Positions 44,115 through 53,456 of a DNA stretch of 64,000 bases are shown in pieces. The stretch is from Phycicoccus sp. CSK15P-2. Lineage in GTDB: Bacteria > Actinomycetota > Actinomycetes > Actinomycetales > Dermatophilaceae. Numbering within the stretch: position 1 is the stretch's first letter; each line of letters begins with the position of its first letter. The position numbers and the translations under genes were made by a program. The stretch is from positions 1 to 64,000 of the forward strand of contig NZ_JAFDVE010000020.1 in NCBI RefSeq assembly GCF_016888005.1, in the 5' to 3' direction. The notes below the pieces were generated by a model. The model saw only the letters and a list, made by a program, of their open reading frames with translations. It was not told where the DNA came from and made no database searches.

Positions 44115-44423
44115 GTGATCCTGCTCCGCCACGAGCTGGGCGAGGTCCTGCGCGACGTGCGGACCGCCCAGGGCCGCACCCTGCGAGACGTCGCGAAGTC
44201 CTCGGCCGTCTCGCTCGGCTACCTCAGTGAGGTCGAGCGTGGCACGAAGGAGGCGTCCTCCGAGCTCCTCGCCTCCATCTGCGACGGTCTCGGGATGCCG
44301 CTCTCGGAGCTCCTCGGCCTGGTCCGCGAGCGCGTCGAGCACGTCGAGACTCTCACCGCGCCGGTCACGCTCCCGGTCGGTCCGGCGGTCGACGCCGACG
44401 AGGTCTCCGCCTCCGCGGCCTGA
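44115..44423 (+). CDS. clgR: ClgR-like XRE-family regulator
   Basis: A 102-residue helix-turn-helix protein starting at GTG 44115 behind a GAGGAGG site. The HTH spans about 5-65: [20 protein letters not shown], then [21 protein letters not shown]. ClgR activates clp protease and stress genes in actinobacteria. The C-terminus ends ADEVSASAA; the small apolar tail is typical of ClgR, which is itself degraded by Clp. Its position after pgsA is conserved. Confidence 0.88.
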   Translation: MILLRHELGEVLRDVRTAQGRTLRDVAKSSAVSLGYLSEVERGTKEASSELLASICDGLGMPLSELLGLVRERVEHVETLTAPVTLPVGPAVDADEVSASAA

Positions 44424-44433
44424 GCGGTTCTCC

Positions 44434-45309
44434 TCACGGAGCACGGCGTCGGTAGGCGCCGCGTGGCCCCGGGCTGCTTCCGAGAGGCCGCTGCGGGCGG
44501 CCGTCGTCCGTGGGTGCGAGGCCGCCCTGACACGACGGGCACGAGAAGACCGTCCGCTCCCGGGGCGGACTGCCCGCCATCGCCACCCGGACGGTGTCAC
44601 CGCAGCGTCGGCACGGCCGCCCGGACCGTGCGTGGACGTAGGCCTCCTCGCCGGCCCGCTGGACGCCGGTCGTCATCTGCCACCCCGAACGCTCGGCGGC
44701 CGTCATGAGCCGGTGCAGCCGGATGAGGAGCCGCTCGAGGTGGGCGGGGTCGGTGTCCCGGGCCGGGGCCCAGGGGTGCAGCCGCTCGAGGAACAGGACC
44801 TCGCTGGCCCAGAAGGTACCGACCCCGGCCAGAGAGCGTTGGTCGAGCAGCGCCTCGACCAACGTTCCCGGATGCGCCAGGAGGTTGTCGCGGGCGCGGC
44901 CGGGGTCCCAGTCCGGGCCGAGCACGTCCGGACCGAGGTGACCGACGAGGTCGCGCTCTCGTGCGGTCGGGACGAGGTCGAGCATCCCGAGCCGTAGCCC
45001 CACCGCCGACCACGAGGCGGTGAGGACCGCTGCCCGGAGGTCGCGGCGGCGGAGCATCCGGTCGGTGCGCGGGCCGGGGTGCTCGACGCGCCACTGGCCC
45101 TCCATCCGCAGGTGGGTGTGCAGCGTGGTGCCCGTGTCGAAGCGCTGGAGGACGTGCTTGCCGCGCGCCACGACCTCGAGCGTCGTCGAGCCGCGGAGGT
45201 CGACGTCCGGGACGGACGGCCAGCGCAGGTCGGCGCCAGTGACCTCGGCACCGGCGAGCGCGGCGTGCAGCCGCGCCGCGGTGCGGTGGACGGTGTCTCC
45301 CTCGGGCAC
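44434..45309 (-). CDS. nei: Fpg/Nei-family DNA glycosylase (Nei-type endonuclease VIII)
   Basis: A 291-residue base-excision glycosylase. It starts GTG-CCC-GAG (MPEGDTVHR), giving the N-terminal Pro nucleophile and catalytic Glu after Met removal. The GDTVHR form is typical of Nei rather than MutM. The helix-two-turn-helix DQRSLAGVGTFWASEVLF and the zinc finger CRRCGDTVRVA with FSCPSCQ follow. It lies 3 nt after the lhr stop, so both repair genes are probably co-transcribed. Confidence 0.9.
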   Translation of the reverse strand: MPEGDTVHRTAARLHAALAGAEVTGADLRWPSVPDVDLRGSTTLEVVARGKHVLQRFDTGTTLHTHLRMEGQWRVEHPGPRTDRMLRRRDLRAAVLTASWSAVGLRLGMLDLVPTARERDLVGHLGPDVLGPDWDPGRARDNLLAHPGTLVEALLDQRSLAGVGTFWASEVLFLERLHPWAPARDTDPAHLERLLIRLHRLMTAAERSGWQMTTGVQRAGEEAYVHARSGRPCRRCGDTVRVAMAGSPPRERTVFSCPSCQGGLAPTDDGRPQRPLGSSPGPRGAYRRRAP

Positions 45310-45312
45310 GTT

Positions 45313-48300
45313 TCAGCGCCGCATCCGCAGGCCGCGTGGCGTCAGGTGGAACCCGGCGGTCTCGAGGGCCGCGACGACAGGATGGTCCGAGCCGAGGAGC
45401 CGACCGCCGTCGGCCTTCTCGACGGTGATCCGGCCGAGCTGCCCGCGGCGGACCGCGTCGGCGAGCGCCCCCGAGGCGACGGTGAGTGCCTCGCTGTCGT
45501 CGGTGTAGGTGAGCAGGGTGCGGCCGCCGCGCTCGACGTAGAGCGCGAGCACGCCGTCGACGAGGACGACGACGGCGCCGGCCTTGCGGCCCGGCTGGTG
45601 GCGCCGGCGTCGGTCGGCGGCGTCGGTGCCACTCTCGCCGTCCGCGGGGTCGACGGCGCGCTCGGGCCAGGGCAGCGCGCTGCCGTAGGGGTTCGCGGGG
45701 TCGCCGGCAGCCAGGACGAGGGGGACGGGCTCGGCACGCCGGTCGCCGCCGGTGCCGGCCCGGAGCCGGTCGACGGCGCCGGACGTGCCGAACTGGGACG
45801 CCCCCAGGCCCTCGACGAAGTAGCCCCGGCGGACCCGCCCGGCCTCCTCGGCCTTGCCGAGCACCCGGTAGACGCCAGCGAAGCCACCGGGGACGTCCTC
45901 GGCGGCCACGGCCCCCCGGGTGACGACGCCGTAACGGTCGAGGAGGAGCTCGGCGGTGGCCAGGGCCCGCAGTGTCGCGTCGTCCTCGGCGAGCGGCAGC
46001 AGTGACCAGCGTCCGGTCACGCGGGCCGGGCCCGAGCGGCTGGGCATCGCCGGACGCGACGGTGCCGATCCGAGCGCACCGAGGGGGCCGCGCCGCCCTG
46101 CGTAACGGGACCGACGCGGCCCGGGTGCGGACCGCCGGTGCGCCGTACGGCCCCCGGAGAGCAGCGCACGCACGGGGGCGAAGGTGTCGCCGGTGACCCG
46201 CCCGGACCAGACCAGGGCCCAGAGGGTCTCGGCAAGGACCTCGTCGTCGGTGCTGCCGACCTGGTCGGACAGCCCCCGGAAGAAGTGCGCACCGCCGCCG
46301 CTCAGGGCGTCGAGGACGGCGATGCCCTGCTCGTCGGGGACCTGCTCCGGGTCGGGACCGGGCAGCGTGAGGTGCGCGGAGTCGGCGACGTGCAGCGACA
46401 CCCAGCCGTCGTCGCCGGGCAGCGAGCCGTGACCGCACCACAGGACCTCGCCGCTCGCCAGGAGCTCGTCGAGGAGTGCCGGGGTGTAGTCGGCCACCCG
46501 TGCGGGGAGGACGAGCGACTCGACGGCACTCGCCGGGAGGACGGCCCCGCTCAGCTGTTCGACGGCCCGGAGCACGCCGTCCCGGCCGCGCAGCCGGCCG
46601 CCCACGCCCTGCCACTCGGCGAGGAAACGGCCGAACGCGTCGGGGGTGACCGGCTCGACCTCCGCGCGCAGCGCGGCGAGCGAGCGGCGCCGCAGCATCC
46701 GCAGGACCTCGGCGTCGCAGAACTCGGTGGCGCCGCCGCCGGTGGGCAGGAGCTCGCCCTGCACGACCCGGCCGGAGGAGACGAGCCGGGCCAGGGACGT
46801 GGCGGCGACCGCCACGCCGATGCCGTACGCGTGCGCCACCTGGGCGGCGTGGAACGGCGCGTGCGTGCGGGCGTAGCGGGCGACGAGGTCGCCGAGCGGG
46901 TCGTCGACCGGCTCGAGGAAGGTCTGGGGGACGCCCGGGGGCATCGAGGCGCCGAGGGCGTCGCGCAGGCGCGAGGCGTCCTCGACGGCCGCCCACCGGT
47001 CCTCGCCGGCGACCCGCACCGGGATGACCTGTCGTGCGCCCTCCAGCCCGGCGAGCCATCCCTCGACGTCGGAGCCCGTCACGCCCTCCCGGGAGCGCTG
47101 CAGCACCGCCTCGGTGGACAGCGGGCCGAGGACGCGCAGGAGGTCGAGGACGTCGTCGGCGTCGCGGGCGGCACGCTCCGGGGTGAGACGCTGGAGCTCG
47201 GCCTCGGTGCGGGCCACCTGCTCGGCGTCGAGCAGGTCACGCAGCGCGAGCCCCTCGGAGCCGCCGAGCAGCTCGGCGAGCAGGCTCGGGTCGAGGGCCA
47301 GCGCCGCGGCACGCCGCTCGGCCAGCGGGCTGTCGCCCTCGTAGAGGAACTGCGCCACGTAGCCGAACAGCAGGGACTTCGCGAACGGCGACGGCGTGCT
47401 CGACTCGACCTCGACCACGGTGACCCGCCGCCCCTCGACGTCCCGCATGAGGTCGACGAGCCCGGGCACGTCGAAGACGTCCTGGACGCACTCGCGGACG
47501 GCCTCGAGGACGATGGGGAAGGTCGGGAAGCGGCTGGCGACCTCGAGCAGCTGTGATGCCCGCTGCCGCTGCTGCCACAGCGGCTGCCGGCGGTCCGGGC
47601 GGCGCCGGGGGAGGAGCAGCGCCCGCGCCGCGCACTCGCGGAACCGGCTGGCGAACAGCGCCGACCCGCCGATCTCGTCGGTGACCAGGCCGCGGACGTC
47701 GTCGGGCGCGAGGGTCACGAGGTCGAGCAGCTCGCGGCCGACGCCGCGCCGGTCGAGGCCTTCGACGTCGGCCCACTCGAGGTCGGGCAGCCGCAGGACG
47801 ATGCCGTCGTCGCCGTGCATCGCCTGGACGTCGACGCCGAACCGGTCGCGCATCCGGGCCGAGAGGGCGAGTGCCCACGGTGCGTGCACCTGAGCGCCGA
47901 AGGGCGAGTGCACGGCGATCCGCCAGTCGCCGAGCTCGTCGCGGAAGCGCTCGACGACGACCGTGCGGTCGTCCGGCACGTGGCCGGTGGCCTCGCGCTG
48001 CTCGCGCAGGTACGTGAGGAGGTTGTCGGCCGCCCAGGTGTCGAGCCCGGCGGCCATGACGCGCTCGCGGGCCGCCTCGGTGGGCAGCGACTCGACCTCC
48101 CGGACGAACTCGCCGACCGCGCGGCCGAGCTCGGCGGGCCGGCCCAGGCTGTCGCCCTTCCAGAACGGCAGCCGACCCGGCAGACCGGGGGCCGGCGTGA
48201 CGAGCACGCGGTCGTGGGTGATGTCCTCGATCCGCCACGTCGAGGTGCCGAGGGTGAAGAGGTCGCCGACCCGCGACTCGTAGACCATCTCCTCGTCGAG

Positions 48301-50019
48301 CTCGCCGACCCGCCGCCCGGGCCCCTCGCCGGTCGCGAGGAACACCGCGTACAGGCCGCGGTCGGGGATGGTGCCGCCGGAGGTGACGGCGAGCCGCTGC
48401 GCACCGCGCCGGCCCGACAGGGTGTCGGAGAGCCGGTCCCAGGTGATCCGGGCCCGCAGCTCGGCGAAGTCCTCGCTCGGGTACCTCCCGGCGAGCATGT
48501 CGAGGACCGACTCGAGGACGGGGCGGGAGAGCGTGGCGTAGGGCGCCGCCCGCCCGGCCAGGGCGAGGACGTCGTCGACCTGCCAGTCGTCGAGGGCGCA
48601 CATCGCGACGACCTGCTGGGCGAGGACGTCGAGGGGGTTCTGCGGTACCCGGAGTGCCTCGATGCTGCCCGAGAGCATCCGCTCGACGACGACCGCGGTC
48701 TGCACGAGGTCGCCGCGGAACTTCGGGAAGAGGACGCCGCGCGAGACGGCGCCGACCTGGTGCCCGGCCCGCCCGACCCGCTGCAGCCCGGACGCGACCG
48801 AGGGCGGCGACTCGACCTGGACGACGAGGTCGACCGCGCCCATGTCGATGCCGAGCTCGAGGCTGCTCGTGGCGACGACGGCCGGCAGCTGCCCGGTCTT
48901 GAGCTCCTCCTCGATCCGGGCCCGCTGCTCCTTGCTCACCGACCCGTGGTGCGCACGGGCGAGGACAGGCGGCGCACCGCTGCTCTGCCCCGACTGGGCC
49001 ATGACCTGCGCCGGGGTGCGCCTCAGGGCGGACGGCCGGGCCACCGCACCCTCGGCCCCGACGGTCGCGGCGCCGTCCGCGGCCTCGACGCGTTCCTCCC
49101 AGATCTCGTTGAGGCGGGTCGTGAGCCGTTCGGCGAGGCGCCGGCTGTTGCTGAACACGAGCGTCGAGGTGTGCTCTGCGACGAGGTCGACGATGCGCTC
49201 CTCGACGTGGGGCCAGATGGACGCGCGCTGCTCCTGGCCGGACGCGGCCCCGGCGAGGTCGCCGGTCGGCTGCCCGAGCTCGGACATGTCCGGGACGGGG
49301 ACGACGACCCGGAGGTCCCACTCCTTCGTCGAGGGCGGCTGGACGACGTCGACCGGCCGGCCGCCCGCGAGGTAGCGCGCGACCTCCTCGACGGGGCGGA
49401 CCGTGGCGGACAGCCCGATGCGCTGTGCCGGGCGGTCGAGGTGCGCGTCGAGCCGCTCGAGGGACAGCGCGAGGTGGGCACCGCGCTTGGTGCCGGCGAG
49501 GGCGTGGACCTCGTCGACGATGACGGTCTCGACGCCGGCTAGGGCCTCGCGTGCGGCCGAGGTGAGGAGGAGGAAGAGCGACTCGGGCGTCGTGATGAGG
49601 ACGTCGCTCGGGGTGCGTGCGAAGGCCCGGCGCTCGTCGGCCGGGGTGTCGCCGGAGCGGACCGCGACCGTGATGTCCGGCTCGGGGAGGCCGAGACGGC
49701 TCGCCGCGTGCCGGATGCCGACGAGCGGGCTGCGCAGGTTGCGCTCGACGTCGACGGCCAGCGCCTTCATGGGGGAGACGTACAGCACCCGGCACCGTCG
49801 TAGCCGCTCGGCCGGCACGGGCTCGGCTGCCAGCCGGTCGAGCGCCCAGAGGAAGGCCGACAGCGTCTTGCCCGAGCCGGTGGGGGCGACGACGAGAGCG
49901 TGGCGGCCGCCGGAGACGGCCTCCCAGGCGCCTTCCTGTGCAGCCGTGGGTGCGCTGAAGCTCCCCCGGAACCACGCGGCCGTGGCGGGGGAGAAGCGGT
50001 CGAGGACGTCGCCATCCAT
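45313..50019 (-). CDS. lhr: Lhr-type superfamily 2 DNA helicase
   Basis: A 1568-residue ATP-dependent 3'-5' helicase of the long Lhr class. The motor is at the N-terminus: PTAAQEGAW Q-motif region, Walker A VVAPTGSGKTLSAFLW near residue 48, DEVHAL box, IGLSATVRP, then LVFSNSRRLAERL, ATSSLELGIDMG and QRVGRAGHQ in the second RecA domain. A long winged-helix and C-terminal region follows. In mycobacteria lhr is damage-inducible. ATG 50019 was preferred; GTG 50028 is 3 codons upstream. Confidence 0.94.
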   Translation of the reverse strand: MDGDVLDRFSPATAAWFRGSFSAPTAAQEGAWEAVSGGRHALVVAPTGSGKTLSAFLWALDRLAAEPVPAERLRRCRVLYVSPMKALAVDVERNLRSPLVGIRHAASRLGLPEPDITVAVRSGDTPADERRAFARTPSDVLITTPESLFLLLTSAAREALAGVETVIVDEVHALAGTKRGAHLALSLERLDAHLDRPAQRIGLSATVRPVEEVARYLAGGRPVDVVQPPSTKEWDLRVVVPVPDMSELGQPTGDLAGAASGQEQRASIWPHVEERIVDLVAEHTSTLVFSNSRRLAERLTTRLNEIWEERVEAADGAATVGAEGAVARPSALRRTPAQVMAQSGQSSGAPPVLARAHHGSVSKEQRARIEEELKTGQLPAVVATSSLELGIDMGAVDLVVQVESPPSVASGLQRVGRAGHQVGAVSRGVLFPKFRGDLVQTAVVVERMLSGSIEALRVPQNPLDVLAQQVVAMCALDDWQVDDVLALAGRAAPYATLSRPVLESVLDMLAGRYPSEDFAELRARITWDRLSDTLSGRRGAQRLAVTSGGTIPDRGLYAVFLATGEGPGRRVGELDEEMVYESRVGDLFTLGTSTWRIEDITHDRVLVTPAPGLPGRLPFWKGDSLGRPAELGRAVGEFVREVESLPTEAARERVMAAGLDTWAADNLLTYLREQREATGHVPDDRTVVVERFRDELGDWRIAVHSPFGAQVHAPWALALSARMRDRFGVDVQAMHGDDGIVLRLPDLEWADVEGLDRRGVGRELLDLVTLAPDDVRGLVTDEIGGSALFASRFRECAARALLLPRRRPDRRQPLWQQRQRASQLLEVASRFPTFPIVLEAVRECVQDVFDVPGLVDLMRDVEGRRVTVVEVESSTPSPFAKSLLFGYVAQFLYEGDSPLAERRAAALALDPSLLAELLGGSEGLALRDLLDAEQVARTEAELQRLTPERAARDADDVLDLLRVLGPLSTEAVLQRSREGVTGSDVEGWLAGLEGARQVIPVRVAGEDRWAAVEDASRLRDALGASMPPGVPQTFLEPVDDPLGDLVARYARTHAPFHAAQVAHAYGIGVAVAATSLARLVSSGRVVQGELLPTGGGATEFCDAEVLRMLRRRSLAALRAEVEPVTPDAFGRFLAEWQGVGGRLRGRDGVLRAVEQLSGAVLPASAVESLVLPARVADYTPALLDELLASGEVLWCGHGSLPGDDGWVSLHVADSAHLTLPGPDPEQVPDEQGIAVLDALSGGGAHFFRGLSDQVGSTDDEVLAETLWALVWSGRVTGDTFAPVRALLSGGRTAHRRSAPGPRRSRYAGRRGPLGALGSAPSRPAMPSRSGPARVTGRWSLLPLAEDDATLRALATAELLLDRYGVVTRGAVAAEDVPGGFAGVYRVLGKAEEAGRVRRGYFVEGLGASQFGTSGAVDRLRAGTGGDRRAEPVPLVLAAGDPANPYGSALPWPERAVDPADGESGTDAADRRRRHQPGRKAGAVVVLVDGVLALYVERGGRTLLTYTDDSEALTVASGALADAVRRGQLGRITVEKADGGRLLGSDHPVVAALETAGFHLTPRGLRMRR

Positions 50020-50135
50020 GCTGCGCACACCCTCTCACCCCGGACCGACACCACGGCCCCGGAAGGCTCCGGCCCGGGGCTAGGGTCGAAGGCGTCGCGG
50101 CGACCGCCGCGGCCGGCCACGGAAGGACCCCACCC

Positions 50136-51128
50136 ATGGAGCAACGACCCCTCGGACGCACCGGACGCGACGTCTCCGTCATCGGCCTCGGCACCTGGCA
50201 GCTCGGTGCGGACTGGGGCGACGTCAGCGACGCGGACGCAGCCGAGGTGCTCGCGGCCGCCGCCGACGGCGGGGTGACCCTCCTCGACACCGCGGACGTC
50301 TACGGGGACGGCCGCAGCGAGTCGACGATCGGGGCCTTCCTCGCCGACCGTCCCGGGCACCGTGTCACCGTCGCGACGAAGATGGGCCGTCGGGTCGCGC
50401 AGGAGCCGGTCAACTACACGCTGGAGAGCTTCCGGGCCTGGACCGACCGCAGCCGGGCGAACCTCGGCGTCGACACCCTCGACCTCGTCCAGCTGCACTG
50501 CCCGCCGAGCGCCGTCATCGAGGACGACGCCACGTACGACGCGCTCGACTCCCTCGTCGCCGACGGCGCGGTCGCGGCCTACGGCGTCTCGGTCGAGACC
50601 TGCGACCAGGCGCTCGCCGCCATCGCCCGGCCGAACGTCACCAACGTCCAGATCATCCTCAACGCCTTCCGGCTCAAGCCCCTCGACGAGGTCCTTCCCG
50701 CGGCCCTCGACGCCGAGGTGGCCGTCTTCGCCCGCGTCCCGCTGGCCTCCGGGCTGCTCACGGGCAAGTACACCCGCGACACGACCTTCGCCGAGAACGA
50801 CCACCGCACGTTCAACCGGCACGGGGAGGCCTTCGACCAGGGCGAGACGTTCTCCGGGGTCGACTTCGAGACCGGTCTGGAGGCCGCTTCCCGTCTCACC
50901 GACGCCCTGCCGGACGGGGTGTCCCTGCCGGCCACGAGCCTGGCCTGGGTGGCGTCCCGGCCGGGGGTCACCTCGGTCATCCCGGGGGCGCGGACGGCCG
51001 ACCAGGCGCGCGCCAACGTGGAGGTCGGCGCGCTGCTCGAGGGCGGTGCCGACCTCGGAGCCTTCGACGCCGCGGTGCAGGAGGTCTACGACGACCTGCT
51101 CAGGGAGTCCGTGCACCCTCGGTGGTGA
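50136..51128 (+). CDS. Aldo/keto reductase
   Basis: A 330-residue NADPH-dependent AKR of the YdjG/tas-like group. It has GLGTWQLG, the catalytic Asp/Tyr in LLDTADVYGDGRSE, the Lys in VTVATKMGRR, and the His in DLVQLHCPP; the C-terminal SVIPGARTADQ binds cofactor. The substrate is unknown. A GGAAGGA ribosome site precedes the ATG. The last 29 nt overlap the convergent agmatine deiminase gene. Confidence 0.9.
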   Translation: MEQRPLGRTGRDVSVIGLGTWQLGADWGDVSDADAAEVLAAAADGGVTLLDTADVYGDGRSESTIGAFLADRPGHRVTVATKMGRRVAQEPVNYTLESFRAWTDRSRANLGVDTLDLVQLHCPPSAVIEDDATYDALDSLVADGAVAAYGVSVETCDQALAAIARPNVTNVQIILNAFRLKPLDEVLPAALDAEVAVFARVPLASGLLTGKYTRDTTFAENDHRTFNRHGEAFDQGETFSGVDFETGLEAASRLTDALPDGVSLPATSLAWVASRPGVTSVIPGARTADQARANVEVGALLEGGADLGAFDAAVQEVYDDLLRESVHPRW

Positions 51129-52173
51129 CCGCGGGCTGCTGCTGGGTGATGCAGTGGATGCCGCCGCCGCGGGCGAAGAGCGGCCGGGCGTCGACGCCGA
51201 CGACGCGCCGTCCCGCGTAGACGGACCGGAGCAGGCGCGTCGCGTCGTCGTCGCGCGGGTCGTCGAAGGTGCAGGAGACCACGCCGTCGTTCGTCACGAG
51301 ATGGTTGACGTAGGACCAGTCGACCCAGTCCTCGCCGTCGTCGAGCGTCGCCGGCGCCGGCAGCCGGACGACCTCGAGCGAGTTCCCCTGACCGTCGCGC
51401 GAGGCAGCGAGCAGCTTCTCGAGCTCGGCGCACACCGCGTGGTCGGGGTGCGCCGGGTCGGCCTGCCAGTGGAGCAGGACCGTCCCCGGGCCGGCGAACG
51501 TGGCGACGATGTCGACGTGCCCGCGGGTGCCCAGCTCGTCGTAGTCGCGGGTGAGCCCCCGGGGCAGCCAGATGCACGACGTCGCGCCGATGGTGCGGGC
51601 CATCTCCGCCTCGACGTCCGCGCGGGTCAGCCCCGGGTTGCGACCCGGGTCGAGCTGCACGGTCTCGGTGAGCAGCACGGTGCCGGCGCCGTCGACGTGG
51701 ATGCCGCCACCCTCGTTGACCATCGGCGAGTCGACGACCTGCGCACCGGCGAGGTCGGCGACGAACAGCCCGATCCGCTCGTCGTGCTCCCAGACGGCCC
51801 AGTCCTGGGCGCCCCAACCGTTGAAGGTCCAGTCGACGGCGCCGAGCGACCCGTCGGGGCCGCGCACGAAGGTGGGACCGATGTCGCGCATCCACGCGTC
51901 GTCGAGGGGTGCCTCGACGAGGTCGACCCCGAACGCTGGCGCGCTGCCCCGGGCGAGGGCGCGGCGTGCGTCGTCGACGTCGGCGGGGTCGACCACGACG
52001 GTCACCGGCTCGAAGAGCGCCACCGCCCTCGCGACCGCCGCCCAGGTGCGCTGCGCCTCCTCCGCGTCGTCGGGGGTCTCCCCGAGGGCGTAGCCGGCCG
52101 TCGGCCAGGCCATCCAGGTCCGCTCGTGACGGTCCCACTCGGCGGGCATCCGCCAGGCGCCGGGGCTCGGCAC
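51100..52173 (-). CDS. aguA: Agmatine deiminase
   Basis: A 357-residue guanidino-group hydrolase converting agmatine to N-carbamoylputrescine. It has MPAEWDRHERTWMAWP at the substrate side, DDAWMRDIGPTFV, FNGWGAQDW, NEGGGIHVDG, and the catalytic Cys in GGGIHCITQQQP at the C-terminus. The GTG 52173 begins one nt after the aguB stop; ATG 52149 is an alternative, 8 codons later. Confidence 0.93.
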   Translation of the reverse strand: MPSPGAWRMPAEWDRHERTWMAWPTAGYALGETPDDAEEAQRTWAAVARAVALFEPVTVVVDPADVDDARRALARGSAPAFGVDLVEAPLDDAWMRDIGPTFVRGPDGSLGAVDWTFNGWGAQDWAVWEHDERIGLFVADLAGAQVVDSPMVNEGGGIHVDGAGTVLLTETVQLDPGRNPGLTRADVEAEMARTIGATSCIWLPRGLTRDYDELGTRGHVDIVATFAGPGTVLLHWQADPAHPDHAVCAELEKLLAASRDGQGNSLEVVRLPAPATLDDGEDWVDWSYVNHLVTNDGVVSCTFDDPRDDDATRLLRSVYAGRRVVGVDARPLFARGGGIHCITQQQPAVTTEGARTP

Positions 52174-52174
52174 G

Positions 52175-53143
52175 TCAGACCGTCCCGCGGTGCTCGGTGC
52201 GGGAGGAGCCGGTGAGGGGGCCGTAGGCGTCGGGGCGCCGGGTGGTGAGGAACGGGAAGAGGTCGAGCCAGTCGCGCTGCTGGGCGAGGTCGAGGTCGGC
52301 GACGAGCACCGCGGCCTCGTCGCGCGGGGCCCGGACGAGCACCCGGCCGTAGGGGTCGGCGACGAAGGAGGAGCCGTAGAAGGTGACGAGGCCCTCGTTG
52401 CCGTAGCGGTTGGGCACGACGACGAACAGGCCGTTGGCGATGGCGTGTCCCACGACGGTGTGCTCCCAGAGCGGCCGGGTGTCGAACTGCGGGTGGTCCG
52501 GCTCGGAGCCGATCGCGGTGGGGTACGCGAGCACCTGGGCGCCGCCGAGCGCGTACGCCCGGGCGACCTCGGGGAACCACTCGTCCCAGCACGTGGGGAG
52601 CCCCACCCGCACGGCCGGGTCGTCGAGGGCGTACACCGGGAACGCGTCGGCGGCGGGTCCACGGCGGAAGTACCGGTCCTCGTGGTAGCCGGCCGTCACC
52701 GGGATGTGCGTCTTGCGCGTGCGCCCGACGAGCGTGCCGTCGGGGGCGACGAGGACCGCGGTGTTGTAGCCGAGGCCGTCGTCCGAGCCGTCCGGTGCGG
52801 CTGCTCGCTCGAAAAGGCTGGCGTGGACGTACGCGCCGGTGTCGGCCGCGGCCGCGCGGGCGAACGTCGTCGTCGGGCCGTCCTCGAGCGACTCGGCGGT
52901 GGTGTCCGGCCGGCCCTCCGGCAGGGTGTCGGCGGGGTAGCGCGACAGCGTGAGCTCGGGGAGGAACACCACCCGGGCGCCCGCGCCCGCGGCGGTGCGC
53001 ACGCCCTCGAGCAGGGTCGCTGCGAGACGCTCGGCGTCGGGGTCCCAGCAGTGCTGGACGAGCCCGACGCGGACCGGCGCCGAGGACGGCTCGTGGACCC
53101 GGGCGGGGGAGGGCGGCACGCCTTCGGCCGTGATGAGGCGCAT
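52175..53143 (-). CDS. aguB: N-carbamoylputrescine amidase (carbon-nitrogen hydrolase)
   Basis: A 322-residue nitrilase-superfamily enzyme. The Glu-Lys-Cys triad is in FLPELTLSRY, RTRKTHIPV and LPTCWDEWFPE. The context YHEDRYFRRG and its pairing with agmatine deiminase fit AguB, which releases putrescine, ammonia and CO2. A ~25-residue N-terminal extension precedes the conserved VRVGLVQ start, so a shorter start is possible. Confidence 0.92.
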   Translation of the reverse strand: MRLITAEGVPPSPARVHEPSSAPVRVGLVQHCWDPDAERLAATLLEGVRTAAGAGARVVFLPELTLSRYPADTLPEGRPDTTAESLEDGPTTTFARAAAADTGAYVHASLFERAAAPDGSDDGLGYNTAVLVAPDGTLVGRTRKTHIPVTAGYHEDRYFRRGPAADAFPVYALDDPAVRVGLPTCWDEWFPEVARAYALGGAQVLAYPTAIGSEPDHPQFDTRPLWEHTVVGHAIANGLFVVVPNRYGNEGLVTFYGSSFVADPYGRVLVRAPRDEAAVLVADLDLAQQRDWLDLFPFLTTRRPDAYGPLTGSSRTEHRGTV

Positions 53144-53198
53144 GGGGCTCAGTATGCCGCCGGGCGAGGGAGCCCACCCGGCCGCCTAGCATCGGGGC

Positions 53199-53420
53199 GT
53201 GCGTCACTCGAGGTTCTGGGAGCTCATGGCGGGCGAGTTCGGCGACACCTACGCCCGGACCCTCGCCCGCACGCACGTGATGTCCGCGCTCGGCGGCCGG
53301 ACCGCCAGCGAGGCCCTGGACGCCGGGGTCGCGCCTCGACAGGTGTGGCGGGCGCTGTGCGACGACCTCGACGTGCCGGAGGCCCGCCGGCACGGCATCG
53401 AGCCACCGCCGAAACCCTGA
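53199..53420 (+). CDS. DUF3046 family protein
   Basis: A 73-residue protein matching the actinobacterial DUF3046 pattern: RHSRFWELMAGEFGDTYART, then DVPEARRHG near the end. Function is unknown. In related bacteria it is found near recA/recX, as here, about 3 kb upstream. GTG 53199 is 6 nt after TAGCAT (53187-53192), fitting a leaderless mRNA. Confidence 0.85.
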   Translation: MRHSRFWELMAGEFGDTYARTLARTHVMSALGGRTASEALDAGVAPRQVWRALCDDLDVPEARRHGIEPPPKP

Positions 53421-53456
53421 TGCCCGGTGTCGGGGGTGTCGTCTACTGTCGCCGAC

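Noticed and set aside
43888-44118. Open frame overlapping the pgsA stop
   Set aside because: No ribosome site, no family features, and it overlaps the clgR promoter and start.
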